In this document: positions 1 to 9,888 of the stretch, piece by piece
How positions within the stretch are numbered: position 1 is the stretch's first letter
Layout: every line of letters starts with the position of its first letter
NCBI GenBank assembly: GCA_013816805.1
Contig: JACDDS010000011.1
Location: forward strand, 62,001 to 126,000
DNA: 64,000 nt
Source of the DNA: Chitinophagales bacterium
GTDB taxonomy: Bacteria; Bacteroidota; Bacteroidia; Chitinophagales; UBA10324
Direction of reading: 5' to 3'
Notes under the pieces: model-generated
The model's database searches: none
The model's input: only the letters and a program-made list of their open reading frames with translations
Told to the model about the DNA's origin: nothing
Position numbers and translations under genes: made by a program

Positions 1-610
1 TATGAATTAATATTTTTTCTCCATTAGGCGCAATTGCCTTTTTAAAATGTTCCTTTTTTGCTTTCCGGAAACGTTTCAGATCCACAAAGTTGGGAATCAC
101 TTCGATTTCCTGTGCGATATTAAAATTTTTATACGTCTGTTTTTTCAGATCCTCTGATACAGCAGTTACTCCATCTGATTGATTTATTGAAAAAGTTACT
201 ACCGGTGCATATGTTGGATCTTTTCCTACCAGCGTTATATCAGTTCCGTGAAGGGTGGTTATGTATGGAAGCTCAAGACCTTGTGTCTTCAGGATTTGCT
301 TCGCCATATACGCAGTGGCCGCATGTGGAATGGCGTAATGCACGTGGAGCAGATCCAAATGCTCAAATTTTGCTACATCCACAATTTTACTGGATAAGGC
401 GGTTTCATACGGAGCCCTTTCAAATAAGGGGTAATCAGCAAAACTTACTTCATGGTAAAAAACATTTTCAACAAATGAGTCAAGCCTGGCAGGTGCACGG
501 TAAGAAATAAAGTGCACTCTATGGCCTTTTTGCGCAAGCGCTTTTCCCAATTCGGTAGCAACCACACCGCTTCCGCCATAGGTAGGGTAGCAAACAATTC
601 CAATTTTCAT
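1..610 (-). CDS. bshA: N-acetyl-alpha-D-glucosaminyl L-malate synthase BshA (partial, 5' part)
   Basis: This is a GT4 glycosyltransferase of the BshA type, which joins UDP-GlcNAc to L-malate in the first step of bacillithiol synthesis in the cytoplasm. Reading the minus strand from the ATG at 610 gives an opening MKIGIVCYPTYGGSGVVATE, with the glycine-rich loop typical of BshA. Further on are HVHYAIPHA, an LHGTDITLVG stretch and VIPNFVDLKRF, all in BshA order. About 203 codons are present and the gene runs off the left edge, so the C-terminal nucleotide-sugar domain is not visible. Bacillithiol is known in Bacteroidota. The plus-strand open frame at 187-510 is only its shadow. Confidence 0.9.
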   Translation of the reverse strand, partial: MKIGIVCYPTYGGSGVVATELGKALAQKGHRVHFISYRAPARLDSFVENVFYHEVSFADYPLFERAPYETALSSKIVDVAKFEHLDLLHVHYAIPHAATAYMAKQILKTQGLELPYITTLHGTDITLVGKDPTYAPVVTFSINQSDGVTAVSEDLKKQTYKNFNIAQEIEVIPNFVDLKRFRKAKKEHFKKAIAPNGEKILIH

Positions 611-756
611 AGATACTTATTTATAATGTAAAGATACCTGCTTCGTAAAAGCATAGAGACAAACTTCACGAACATAAAAAATTCATCAATAGTTTAATAT
701 GCTTTAACTTATTCAATTGTATAATGTCAAATAATTCTTTTATGTGGATTACTATT

Positions 757-2076
757 TTATTTTTTAAGTTTTGGATCAAAAGCATCCCGTAATCCTTCCC
801 CTATCAAATTGAATCCGGTAACCGTACTAAAAATCATCAATCCCGGAAATATTACCATCCACCATGCATGGTAATTACCTCTTGCATCATTTAACAGCGA
901 TCCCCATGTTACTAAATCGTGAGGCACACCCACACCTAAGAAAGACAGTGATGATTCTAACAGTATGGCATTTGCAATCCCAAATGAAATGGTAACAATT
1001 GCGGGTGAAATTGCATTGGGTAATGCATGGCGGAGGAGAATCCTGAGTTGGCTATAACCTAATGCCCGCGCAGACTGGATGTATTCCTGATTTCTGACCC
1101 TTAACATCTCCGCACGGGTTAGCCTCGCTATTACTGTCCATGAGGTAAACCCTATAATAAGTATTACGTTTAGGATGGAAGGTTTTAAAATAGCAGTAAG
1201 CGATAAAATAAGCATAAAAACAGGAAGCGAAACAAGGATTTCGATAAGACGGGATATAATGGAATCAACAGGGATGTATATCTTATTTTTTAAGAATGGT
1301 AGCTTACTGATCCATTTTCCTATATAAGTAAACAGGCCAATAAATACAATTAAATCAGACAGGATGAATATGGCTTCGAATAATATGGTGACGAATGAAT
1401 TGCTGAATGTTTTACTTAAGATTCCTTTCCAGATTTGAATTCCATAAAACCAGCCTGCACAAATGCCTAAGATAACCATCCAAAATTCACCTCTTGTACT
1501 GATGAACGTGCGATCTCCGAAAAACCCTGCCAGCGAGCCCAGAATTAATCCGATGAAAGCTGCGATACCCATTGAAATAAAACCCACAGTAATTGAAACT
1601 CGGGTACCGTAGATTAAACCTGCCAGCAAATCGTTTCCCCGCTGTCCTGTTCCAAGCCAATGCCTGCAGCTTAAAGGAATTGGTAAAATTAAACCTGAAG
1701 GATTTAAAAATTTCTGTTTTTCAAAGGGACCTGTGAAGTTTGCATTCATAAAATCACTCTTCCAGGGAGAATACCGTATTGGAGCCCATATCACTGTTTC
1801 AAAATAAAATTGATTCCAGCTATTGTTATTTAAATCTATGGTTTCAGTGCTATCGTTCTGGCTATTCTTTATCTGGTATGAGTGCCTGAAAGTGAATGCA
1901 GGAAAAAAAAAGGATTTCTGATATTTAATCAGAAGCGGACGGTCATTTGCAATTACCGGTGCGAGTATGGCAATGAGCATCAAAAATGCGAGAAAATACA
2001 ATGAAGCATATGCTCCTTTATTCTGTTTAAACTGACGCCAGAAATAGTGAGTAAAACTTGATCGATCAGTTTTCAT
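757..2076 (-). CDS. Peptide-type ABC transporter permease, DppC/OppC family, with internal insertion
   Basis: This is an inner-membrane permease of a dipeptide/oligopeptide-type (DppC) importer. The first membrane segment is at residues 24-43. The core begins near residue 155 (GTRVSITVGF), and the ATPase-coupling EAA loop lies at about 321-355 (RAEMLRVRNQEYIQSARALG). The protein has 439 residues, whereas DppC proteins are usually near 300. The excess comes from a periplasmic stretch at about 44-135 and a second block at about 190-268, which contains two or three hydrophobic segments. That block sits between GSLAGFFGD and VDSIISRLIEIL, sequences normally adjacent in the family. It is the last gene of a minus-strand operon with the DppB-like permease and the binding protein. 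No ATPase gene is in the window. Confidence 0.88.
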   Translation of the reverse strand: MKTDRSSFTHYFWRQFKQNKGAYASLYFLAFLMLIAILAPVIANDRPLLIKYQKSFFFPAFTFRHSYQIKNSQNDSTETIDLNNNSWNQFYFETVIWAPIRYSPWKSDFMNANFTGPFEKQKFLNPSGLILPIPLSCRHWLGTGQRGNDLLAGLIYGTRVSITVGFISMGIAAFIGLILGSLAGFFGDRTFISTRGEFWMVILGICAGWFYGIQIWKGILSKTFSNSFVTILFEAIFILSDLIVFIGLFTYIGKWISKLPFLKNKIYIPVDSIISRLIEILVSLPVFMLILSLTAILKPSILNVILIIGFTSWTVIARLTRAEMLRVRNQEYIQSARALGYSQLRILLRHALPNAISPAIVTISFGIANAILLESSLSFLGVGVPHDLVTWGSLLNDARGNYHAWWMVIFPGLMIFSTVTGFNLIGEGLRDAFDPKLKK

Positions 2077-2155
2077 TTCCCTAAACTGATATTACCATTT
2101 TAAAATTGGTGGAAGTGCTTTACACTGGTGATACTTTTCATTTTAATTGATATTC

Positions 2156-3661
2156 TTAACTAGTCCCGGCAGAAAATGAAATTCTTGGATCTGCGGCAGC
2201 ATACAATACATCCGCAAACAAATATCCGGTAAGGGTCATTATACCTGTAATAGTAAATACTCCGACAATTACCGGATAATTCTGACTTTGAATTGCCTGA
2301 AATGTTTCAAGCCCCATTCCAGGTATCGTGAAGATGGTTTCAAGAATAACACTACCGCCAACTGCCGCAGGAAAAATATTGGAAAATACGGTGATAAGAG
2401 GCAACCAAGCATTACGGAGTGCATGTTTATAGATCACTGCTCTTTCACTCAATCCCTTTGCCTTAGCAGTGCGAATATAATCCTGATGAATTACGTCCAG
2501 CATGGCTACGCGCACAATCCGGCTTAAATAAGCCAGGGAGCTATACGTATAGGCAATAAGCGGCAAAATCAAATAAGGCAAACTGATCTTTATTTTCGCG
2601 AACACGGATGACTGGTCCGGGTACCCGGTAACAGGCTTAACTCCAGAGGCTGGAAACCAGTTAAACAATTCAACATTCGCAAACGTCAATAGTAATAAAG
2701 TTGCTACCCAGAATACCGGCATAGAATGTAAAAGGAACAGTATAACAGAAGAACGCCGGTCAAAGCGGGAGCCGTGTCTTACTGCCGCTTTTATGCCAAT
2801 AAGAATGCTTATAAGGTAGGCAATGAATACAGATGAAAGCGTCAATATCAATGACCAGCCAATATGTTTTTTTATCTCAGCCATTACGGGTTCGCGCGTA
2901 ACATAGGACATACCAAGGTCGCCACGGATAATACCCCGTGAGTAGATACTATGATTTCCTGTAAGCGCACTGCCATCTCCCAAGAGCCAGCGCTGGTATT
3001 GATTATCGGAATAAAAATGAATTGATGGAATAAAATTTTCCCAGCGCCCGGGCGACGTTACCACTTTTTCAAACTTTTCTTCCACCGTTTTCAATAATGC
3101 AGCAGAAGGATTTAAAAAGATATAACGGTAATACAAAGAGCTTAAGGCTTCTATTTTTAACTTAATTAATGCCGGATTACTTTCCGCTAATAAAGAATAA
3201 GTTTTTGAACGCGATTCAATAATAGCGTCATGAATCTCATTTATTGACATTTTCTTTTTTTCACCACTATCCAAAACTATTTCTTCCTGTGCCCTATTTA
3301 ATTCCTGTAACGCGGCATGGTACTGTTCAATCCATTTCCAGTTTCCATATGCATAAATCAATTTAGCCATTGCATTCCGTACATTTTTGTCCGGAATTTT
3401 ATATAAGGTATCCGGAAAGGCCATGGGTAAAACAGAAAAATAGAAAACAGGGAGATCGAGACCCAGACGATGCCTCCAGTAAATGCGTTGCTGTTGTTGT
3501 GATGCTGTGTTTGCATTTACAATATCTTCAGATGGAGAAGCGGTCATTAAACGCTCTACAGGATCACCCGGTGTATTTACATTTATTATAAATCCCAAAA
3601 TTGAAATAAGGATAAGGATGGGAATAAAAAGAAGTATGCGATTAACCAGATATTTAAACAT
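2156..3661 (-). CDS. Peptide-type ABC transporter permease, DppB/OppB family, with long periplasmic insertion
   Basis: This is the partner permease of the importer. The N-terminal membrane helix (residues 7-27) is followed by the DppB signature NTPGDPVERL and RHRLGLDLPVFYF. The usual GDLGMSYVTREPV motif appears only at about residue 248. The intervening 170 residues (about 76-245) are hydrophilic, helical-looking and absent from ordinary DppB proteins of 310-340 residues, so the total reaches 501. The C-terminal core has the EAA loop RVAMLDVIHQDYIRTAKAKG and ends in YAAADPRISF, the normal DppB ending. It lies 79 bp upstream of the DppC-like gene and 45 bp downstream of the binding protein gene, consistent with one transcript. 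Substrate is inferred only from the family. Confidence 0.9.
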   Translation of the reverse strand: MFKYLVNRILLFIPILILISILGFIINVNTPGDPVERLMTASPSEDIVNANTASQQQQRIYWRHRLGLDLPVFYFSVLPMAFPDTLYKIPDKNVRNAMAKLIYAYGNWKWIEQYHAALQELNRAQEEIVLDSGEKKKMSINEIHDAIIESRSKTYSLLAESNPALIKLKIEALSSLYYRYIFLNPSAALLKTVEEKFEKVVTSPGRWENFIPSIHFYSDNQYQRWLLGDGSALTGNHSIYSRGIIRGDLGMSYVTREPVMAEIKKHIGWSLILTLSSVFIAYLISILIGIKAAVRHGSRFDRRSSVILFLLHSMPVFWVATLLLLTFANVELFNWFPASGVKPVTGYPDQSSVFAKIKISLPYLILPLIAYTYSSLAYLSRIVRVAMLDVIHQDYIRTAKAKGLSERAVIYKHALRNAWLPLITVFSNIFPAAVGGSVILETIFTIPGMGLETFQAIQSQNYPVIVGVFTITGIMTLTGYLFADVLYAAADPRISFSAGTS

Positions 3662-3706
3662 ATTGCACCAGAAAGATATAAAAGACAGAGAAAGCAGCAG
3701 AACGTA

Positions 3707-5560
3707 TTATTTTCTGCTCTGTGTAATTACCTTAGGCCTTGAAAGCAATTTCAGATCATTTACAATTACACCGGGAAGCTCCGAGGTGAGCGTCACATTC
3801 CCGAACCGCTTATGAACAATTACTTTCCGGTAAGGTGTATACATAAATATGCAAGGCTGATCATCATAAACAATTTTCTGAAGCCGCTTCACCATCGATA
3901 TCCGCTTTTGCTCTTCAATGGTCACCTTTATAGAATCAATTAACTGGTCAGATGCAGCGGTGCCAAAGCCGCTATAATTACCTCCATTATCACTCCAGGA
4001 ACGGGTATGCCAAAGTTGCGTGTAATCTTCGGGCTGCGAATTAGTGGACCAGGAAATGAATGCCATATCGAAATCATGCTTTGCAGCATTCATACGCAGC
4101 GTAGATTGGTCGGTGGTTTTTAAAATTAAATTTATACCTGCCGTTTTCATTGATTCCGCTATCACATTTACCAATTGTTGCATGGATTTTCCTGAAATGG
4201 TATAGATCAATTCGATGCTCATTTCTATTTTTTCACCATCCACTATTTTATCGCGAATACCATTTCCATCAGTATCTTTCCACCCTTCCTTATCCAATAT
4301 TTTTTTGGCGCCCTCCACATCAAAAGAAATAAGTTTTAAATCCGGATTAAATTCTTTTTTAAGAGGAGAAACCATGCTGGGCCAGCGTTTTGCCTTACCT
4401 AATGCTATTACCTGGATAATCTGATCTACCGGCACCAGCATCGCCATCGCTTTTCTTACGTTAACATCTACCAGCAGTTTTTTTCTATGCGAGCCATCCG
4501 GTCTTTCATTCATAACAATCATAGTGCTGGTATACATCTCCATAAAGGCAGAATTGTAATTATGGTTAAAGGCAGAATCATTTTGCAGGCTCATAAGTGC
4601 CTGTGTAGTAAGCCAGGTAGAGACGTCAATTTGCTGGGATTCACATTCAAGCTTTGCTGCATTTTCGTCGCGTATAACTTTAAAAATAATTTTATCAGGA
4701 AAATTACTGAGGTACCTGTTGGGATGCTCCAGCTTTTGTACCCAGTTATTTTCTTTTCGCAGAAGCGTAATCGTCTGATCCCGATCCCAGGAAATTACTT
4801 TATAGGGGCCCTCACCAAACTGAAGACTCAAATCGTTGCCATATTTTCCCTCATTAAAATTATTTGCCCACGCGACAAGATCAGGGTGCTGGTCAGATTT
4901 TAAATTTAAATCGTCCAGTTGTTCCATGGAATAATTTGCCAGCACATTTGCGGAATCATAAAATTTATGTGAAAGAATAAAGTAGTCTGAAATCATCTGG
5001 AGGTTTGAAATACTTTTTTCTTTCATAACTATCGTAAACTTTTTATGGTTAGCAGAATCGGGAATAATGGTTTTTATATTCTCCAGATATGGCTTCATAT
5101 TTGGATTATTCGTGAGCGGGCATTTATTTGCTTTAAAGGTAAAAATGACATCATCCGTTGTTATCGGCGTACCATCATCCCAGGAAGCCTCCTCCAATAG
5201 ATCGTACGTAAATCTCAGATAATCATCAGAAATCACAGGCATGGCTTTTACCAGCATAGGAATTATCTGTTGGTTTGCCTGGTCATAAGTCAGCAGCGTA
5301 AAGTGAGTCAGCCGCAGAATCCATAAAGCATTAAAGAAGGATGTATTTACAGGATGAAGATATTGCGGATCAGATAACCAATGTACCACCAGTACATTAT
5401 CTTTTGACCACGCGGGGTCAATATGTTGCGCATCCTTGAGCTGAACAAAAGCTCCGTGGTTTACATTAGAAATAGTAGTTCCTCTATCATTATGATTACA
5501 CGAAGGGAAAAAAATACCTGAAAAAATAAAGGCCCAAATCACATACCGGAACCGTTTCAT
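3707..5560 (-). CDS. Extracellular solute-binding lipoprotein, SBP_bac_5 family
   Basis: This is the substrate-binding component of the peptide-type importer. The N-terminus has a hydrophobic signal ending in a lipobox-like SGIFFPSC, so the mature protein is probably anchored at the periplasmic or outer leaflet by a lipidated cysteine near residue 21. The body has the SBP_bac_5 layout: LLEEASWDDGTPITTDDVIF near residue 120, FGEGPYKVISWDRDQTITL, a VRKAMAMLVP segment and an IDSIKV-type C-terminal lobe. Its 617 residues fit the larger members of this family. It is the first gene of the three-gene minus-strand operon with the two permeases. The ligand could be a peptide, but nickel, oligosaccharide and other ligands occur in this family. 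Confidence 0.9.
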   Translation of the reverse strand: MKRFRYVIWAFIFSGIFFPSCNHNDRGTTISNVNHGAFVQLKDAQHIDPAWSKDNVLVVHWLSDPQYLHPVNTSFFNALWILRLTHFTLLTYDQANQQIIPMLVKAMPVISDDYLRFTYDLLEEASWDDGTPITTDDVIFTFKANKCPLTNNPNMKPYLENIKTIIPDSANHKKFTIVMKEKSISNLQMISDYFILSHKFYDSANVLANYSMEQLDDLNLKSDQHPDLVAWANNFNEGKYGNDLSLQFGEGPYKVISWDRDQTITLLRKENNWVQKLEHPNRYLSNFPDKIIFKVIRDENAAKLECESQQIDVSTWLTTQALMSLQNDSAFNHNYNSAFMEMYTSTMIVMNERPDGSHRKKLLVDVNVRKAMAMLVPVDQIIQVIALGKAKRWPSMVSPLKKEFNPDLKLISFDVEGAKKILDKEGWKDTDGNGIRDKIVDGEKIEMSIELIYTISGKSMQQLVNVIAESMKTAGINLILKTTDQSTLRMNAAKHDFDMAFISWSTNSQPEDYTQLWHTRSWSDNGGNYSGFGTAASDQLIDSIKVTIEEQKRISMVKRLQKIVYDDQPCIFMYTPYRKVIVHKRFGNVTLTSELPGVIVNDLKLLSRPKVITQSRK

Positions 5561-5678
5561 GAAAATGGTTTTGATCCATCTAATCTAAGTATTGAACAAA
5601 TGCTCAATAGTTTTATTTTTAAAGTATCCTTACTTTCTGTTCCCCAAACAATCAGCATTATGGGGCGTTAATTATAAG

Positions 5679-6583
5679 ATGGAAACCATTTTAATAACAG
5701 GAGGAACAGGATTGATCGGGAATTACCTTACTTCCTTTCTTCAAAATGCAGGATATAAAATAACTTATCTAAGCAGAAAAAAGAACACTACCGGAACAGT
5801 AAAGACCTATCTATGGGATCTTAAAAATTACCGGATTGATGAAGAAGCAATTACCACATGTAATCACATTATTCATCTTGCAGGGGCAAATGTAGCAGAT
5901 AAAAGGGGACACCTGCCTATAAAAAAGAAATTGCGGACAGCCGCATAGAAAGTCTAAATCTCCTTTATGAATCTTTAAGTAAAATTCCGAACCAGGTACA
6001 AACCATCGTTTCTGCTTCCGGTATAGGCTATTATGGTGATCAGGGTAATGAATGGCTATCAGAGGACCAGCTAGCAGCGCGAAACAATGATTTTTTAAGT
6101 CTGGTATGCGATCAATGGGAGCAGGCAGCCCGAAAATTGTCACAATTAAATAAAAGGGTTATCATCATCAGGACCGGAATTGTGTTGACAGAAAAAGGTG
6201 GTACGCTTCCTCCTTTATTACAATCGCTGAAATTTGGAATTGCACCTATTTTCGGCAGCGGAAAACAATATTACTCATGGATTCATATCCAGGACCTTTG
6301 CCGTATGTATTTGTACGCAATAGAGAAAAAAAATTTAAAGAATGTTTATAATGGAGTGGCCCCCTGCCCGGAGCAATACCGTGAGCTGATTAATGCGATA
6401 GCCCGGGTAAAGAACAAAATAAAAATAAATATACCTGTGCCCCTTTCTTTGCTAAAAATTTTTCTTGGAGAATTTTCAGAGACTCTTGGAACGAGTATTC
6501 GATGCTCTTCAAAAAAAATTGAAGATGCCGGTTTTCAATTCCGGTACCGTGAGCTAAAAGAAGCATTAACTGATCTTATTTAA
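5679..6583 (+). pseudogene. TIGR01777-family NAD(P)-dependent epimerase (SDR39U1/YfcH-like), single-base frameshift
   Basis: The first part (from the ATG at 5679) reads METILITGGTGLIGNYL, a classic Rossmann nucleotide-binding motif, and runs to HLAGANVADKR at about residue 76. The frame then breaks at 5904-5908. The next frame continues as TPAYKKEIADSRIESLNLLY, SASGIGYYGDQGNEW and PLSLLKIFLGEFSETLGTSI, all expected in order for this family. Adding one base before 5907 restores the expected DKRWTPA and yields about 301 residues, the usual length. It is therefore either a recently inactivated gene or a sequencing or assembly error. Members are epimerase-like oxidoreductases of uncertain substrate. 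The symporter gene begins 48 bp downstream. Confidence 0.85.
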
Positions 6584-6607
6584 ATTATTCTTCATTTTCC
6601 GAAATGT

Positions 6608-6615
6608 TATCTTCG
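6608..6615 (+). promoter_or_regulatory. Possible -7 promoter box (TATCTTCG)
   Basis: TATCTTCG matches the Bacteroidota -7 consensus TAnnTTTG at seven of eight positions and lies 16 bp before the ATG of the symporter gene. I do not see a convincing -33 TTTG, so this is a weak call. Confidence 0.3.
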
Positions 6616-6631
6616 CGCGATTTATAATTCG

Positions 6632-8101
6632 ATGTCATCTGCTGTTATTTTTTCATGCATTATTTTATACTCCGTAGTTCTTTTTGCAATTACCTTTTTT
6701 ACAAGCAGGAAGGCAGACAATGCGTCTTATTTTATTGGAAATAAATCATCCCCGTGGTATGTAGTAGCGTATGGCATGATTGGCGCGTCTTTATCAGGGG
6801 TTACATTTATGTCGGTACCCGGAGCCGTATACACAACTCAATTTTCATATCTGCAGGTAGTGCTTGGCTATTTGGTTGGGTATGCTATTATTGCTCTGGT
6901 CCTGATGCCGGTATACTACAGGCTCAACCTAACCTCCATCTATACGTATCTGGATCACCGCTTCGGCAGCGTGAGCTACAGGACTGGCTCACTGTTTTTC
7001 ATTTTGTCAAGGACTATCGGCGCAGCTTTCAGGATGTATATTGTTGTAAATGTGCTTCAGACATTTGTGTTCGAGGGGTGGCATGTTCCCTTTGCTGTAA
7101 CCGTACTTACTTTTATTGTACTCATTTTACTATATACGTTCAAGGGAGGCGTAAAAACCATTATATGGACGGATACTCTTCAAACAACCTTTATGCTGGT
7201 TGCAATGCTCTTTACAATAGTTTTTATTGCTCAGCAGCTTAACCTGGATTTTCTATCCCTGATAGAAAAAATTCATGGTGCAGATTATTCCAAAATTTTT
7301 GTGAGTGATGTAAAGTCTCCTAATTTTTTTATCAAAAACTTTTTGGGTGGTGCAGCAATTTCCGTAGCCATGACCGGGCTTGATCAGGAAATGATGCAGA
7401 AAAATCTTAGTTGCCGAAATATCCGTGAAGCTCAAAAAAATATGTTTACATTTTCAATGATACTGGTATTGGTCAATACCCTGTTTCTCATTTTGGGAGC
7501 AATTCTAATCTTTTATGCCTCCGAAAAGGGAATTGAAATTAACCCCTTGCATACTGATGATCTGTTTCCAACTGTAGCCTTACACTTTCTTACTCCCATA
7601 GCCGGCCTCATCTTTATTTTAGGGTTAATCTCTGCTGCGTATCCAAGCGCTGATGGCGCATTAACGGCACTTACTACTGCTTTCTGTTTTGATTTTTTGG
7701 GTATTCATAAAAATACCAGGCTTACACCTGAGCGACGGTTAAACATCCGCTACGCGGTTCATATTGCCTTTGCCATTGTTCTCCTGATCACTATTGTTGG
7801 TTTCCGGTTAATTAACAATGATGCTGTAATCAGAAATCTTTTTAGGGTTGCCAGCTACACCTATGGACCTTTGCTGGGTCTATACTCCTTTGGATTTTTT
7901 ACTACCAGGAAACTAATGGAGCCTTTTGTTTGGATGGTATGTATTTTATCACCGGTAGCCTGTTACTTTTTATCAGAATATTCACCAACAATCTTTAATG
8001 GTTATCGTTTTGGATTTGAACTGTTGATCGTGAATGGATTATTCACTTTTTTAGGCTTGTTCTTAATCAGTAAGAAAAATACAGTGATCGCGGATGTTTA
8101 G
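6632..8101 (+). CDS. Sodium:solute symporter (SSS family)
   Basis: This is a multi-pass inner-membrane transporter of the SSS family, which uses a sodium gradient to import small solutes such as sugars, amino acids or carboxylates. The 489-residue protein has about 13 hydrophobic segments. Family features are RKADNASYFIGNKSSPWYVV after the first helix, then GMIGASLSGVTFMSVPG, LTSIYTYLDHRFG, and the AYPSADGALTALTTAFCFDF stretch in the later helices. Substrate cannot be read from the sequence. Its stop codon overlaps the start of the M23 peptidase gene by 8 bp (8094-8101), suggesting translational coupling. The overlapping open frame at 6754-7242 is a shadow. Confidence 0.92.
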   Translation: MSSAVIFSCIILYSVVLFAITFFTSRKADNASYFIGNKSSPWYVVAYGMIGASLSGVTFMSVPGAVYTTQFSYLQVVLGYLVGYAIIALVLMPVYYRLNLTSIYTYLDHRFGSVSYRTGSLFFILSRTIGAAFRMYIVVNVLQTFVFEGWHVPFAVTVLTFIVLILLYTFKGGVKTIIWTDTLQTTFMLVAMLFTIVFIAQQLNLDFLSLIEKIHGADYSKIFVSDVKSPNFFIKNFLGGAAISVAMTGLDQEMMQKNLSCRNIREAQKNMFTFSMILVLVNTLFLILGAILIFYASEKGIEINPLHTDDLFPTVALHFLTPIAGLIFILGLISAAYPSADGALTALTTAFCFDFLGIHKNTRLTPERRLNIRYAVHIAFAIVLLITIVGFRLINNDAVIRNLFRVASYTYGPLLGLYSFGFFTTRKLMEPFVWMVCILSPVACYFLSEYSPTIFNGYRFGFELLIVNGLFTFLGLFLISKKNTVIADV

Positions 8102-9884
8102 AAGGCCAAATCGAGAAAACCAATTTTTTAAAAAAAATTTTACTTTTTATTTAATAGCTTACGTTAAAGCATATTTCAACAAGAGTAAACCAATTCATTT
8201 TTTCTTCACTCTTAGCTGCCTTGTTTGTTGCAATTTGATTAAGGCACAAACTCCGCCTGTTTTCGGCAATCCACTTGATATTCCCATCCAGCTTGCCGCT
8301 AATTTCGGAGAGGTACGCCCCGATCATCTCCATACAGGATGGGACATTCGTACGCATGAAAAGACGGGCTACCCGGTTCATGCAGCCGCAGATGGATACC
8401 TTTCAAGAATAAAAGTGTCGGCATCGGGCTTTGGACTGGTATTGTATGTAACACACCCTAACGGATATATGACAGTCTATGCGCACCTTGACCATTTCAA
8501 TACCGCAATCGGTAATTTTGTTAAACAGCAGCAATATTTAAAACAATCTTTCGAAGTTGAACTGTTTCCCTCAATAGAAAAATTTGTGGTAAAAAAGGGA
8601 GATGTAATAGCTTATTCCGGAAATTCAGGAGCTTCAGGCGGGCCTCACCTGCATTTTGAGATTCGCGATGCAAGCGGTGAAACGTATCCGCTAAATCCTG
8701 CTCTTTTGGGACTGGTAATTGCAGACACAGTAAAACCTGTGGTAAGCAGATTGTATTTATATCCCCTATCCAATAATGTAAATGATACCTCGTATTATTA
8801 TAAAGTACAAAAAGACAGCTGCGACTATTCTATAAAACCAGACTCCATTGTCAGTGATTACGCCGCCGTAGGCTTCGGAATAGTAGGTGCGGATTACAAA
8901 AATGGAAGCAGCAACGATTATGGAATTTATTATATAGAGGAAGCCCTGGATGGCAAGGATATCTTTAGTATAAAGTTTGACCGGCTGGACTTTTCAAATG
9001 CACGCTACGTAAATGCGCATATTGATTATGCAAAGCTTAAACAGGAGAACATTACAATTCACCGGCTTTACCGTCTTCCCGGCGATCACAACAGTATCTA
9101 CAGGCATTTGGTTAATGACGGACATATCGTCTTAAAAGATACTTTTTTTCACCAGGTCGTAATTACTTGTAAAGACGAAATGGACAATACTTCATACCTA
9201 ATCTTTTACCTTCGGTTTTCAGGAAAAACATTCCCGGCTGATAGTTCTATTGCTACAAATACTACTTTTTTTACATTTAATAAACCCCATGTTTTTTCTG
9301 CTGATAGTATCAGGCTGCAGTTTCCTTCAGACATTCTGTATACTAATTTAAATTTTCAATATTCCTGTTCTTTTTCTTCCTCAAAGGATATTTATTCTGC
9401 GATCTTTAATATTGGCAATGCTTCAATTCCCTTGCACAGTTACTACCAAGTATTTATTTTGGCGCGAGCTATTCCTGACTCTTTAAAATCTAAAGCGTTA
9501 ATTGTTTATCAAAACTCCGGAAGGGAATCTGCATTGGTTTCTCACTGGACGAGTGAGGAATTAAATGCACGTGCAAGAGAATTCGGGTACTTTTATGTGA
9601 AGCTCGATACCATTCCTCCCAGGATCGCAACTGCGGGCATTAAACAGAATCAGCATATAAAAAAACTTTTCCTTCGCTTTTACATTTCCGATAAGCTATC
9701 GGGAATAGCCACCTACAATGGTTACCTGGATGGGAAATGGATCTTGATGGAATACGACCAAAAGAATAACCGTCTTAACTGTAATCTTCCCACAAATTTG
9801 ACTTATGGTGAACACAGATTGAACCTGATTGTTACAGACCAGGTAAACAATAAAAATTCATTCACTCTGACTTTTAAGAAATAA
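8094..9884 (+). CDS. Exported M23-family metallopeptidase
   Basis: This is a LytM/M23-type zinc peptidase fold, a family that cuts peptidoglycan cross-bridges or regulates amidases. Zinc-site residues are visible: H80 and D84 in HTGWD, and H185/H187 in HLHFE. GNSGASGGPHLHFEIRD is intact. A hydrophobic signal at about residues 34-50 (FFFTLSCLVCCNLIKA) precedes the mature protein. About 35 residues lie ahead of it, and no internal ATG gives a tidier start, so the 8094 ATG is kept with caution. The peptidase domain ends near residue 205. The remaining 390 residues look like beta-sandwich repeats. It overlaps the symporter by 8 bp and ends 4 bp before bcp. Confidence 0.88.
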   Translation: MFRRPNRENQFFKKNFTFYLIAYVKAYFNKSKPIHFFFTLSCLVCCNLIKAQTPPVFGNPLDIPIQLAANFGEVRPDHLHTGWDIRTHEKTGYPVHAAADGYLSRIKVSASGFGLVLYVTHPNGYMTVYAHLDHFNTAIGNFVKQQQYLKQSFEVELFPSIEKFVVKKGDVIAYSGNSGASGGPHLHFEIRDASGETYPLNPALLGLVIADTVKPVVSRLYLYPLSNNVNDTSYYYKVQKDSCDYSIKPDSIVSDYAAVGFGIVGADYKNGSSNDYGIYYIEEALDGKDIFSIKFDRLDFSNARYVNAHIDYAKLKQENITIHRLYRLPGDHNSIYRHLVNDGHIVLKDTFFHQVVITCKDEMDNTSYLIFYLRFSGKTFPADSSIATNTTFFTFNKPHVFSADSIRLQFPSDILYTNLNFQYSCSFSSSKDIYSAIFNIGNASIPLHSYYQVFILARAIPDSLKSKALIVYQNSGRESALVSHWTSEELNARAREFGYFYVKLDTIPPRIATAGIKQNQHIKKLFLRFYISDKLSGIATYNGYLDGKWILMEYDQKNNRLNCNLPTNLTYGEHRLNLIVTDQVNNKNSFTLTFKK

Positions 9885-9888
9885 AGGC

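Noticed and set aside
187-510. Plus-strand open frame of 107 codons
   Set aside because: It is the shadow of bshA on the minus strand, which has clear family motifs.
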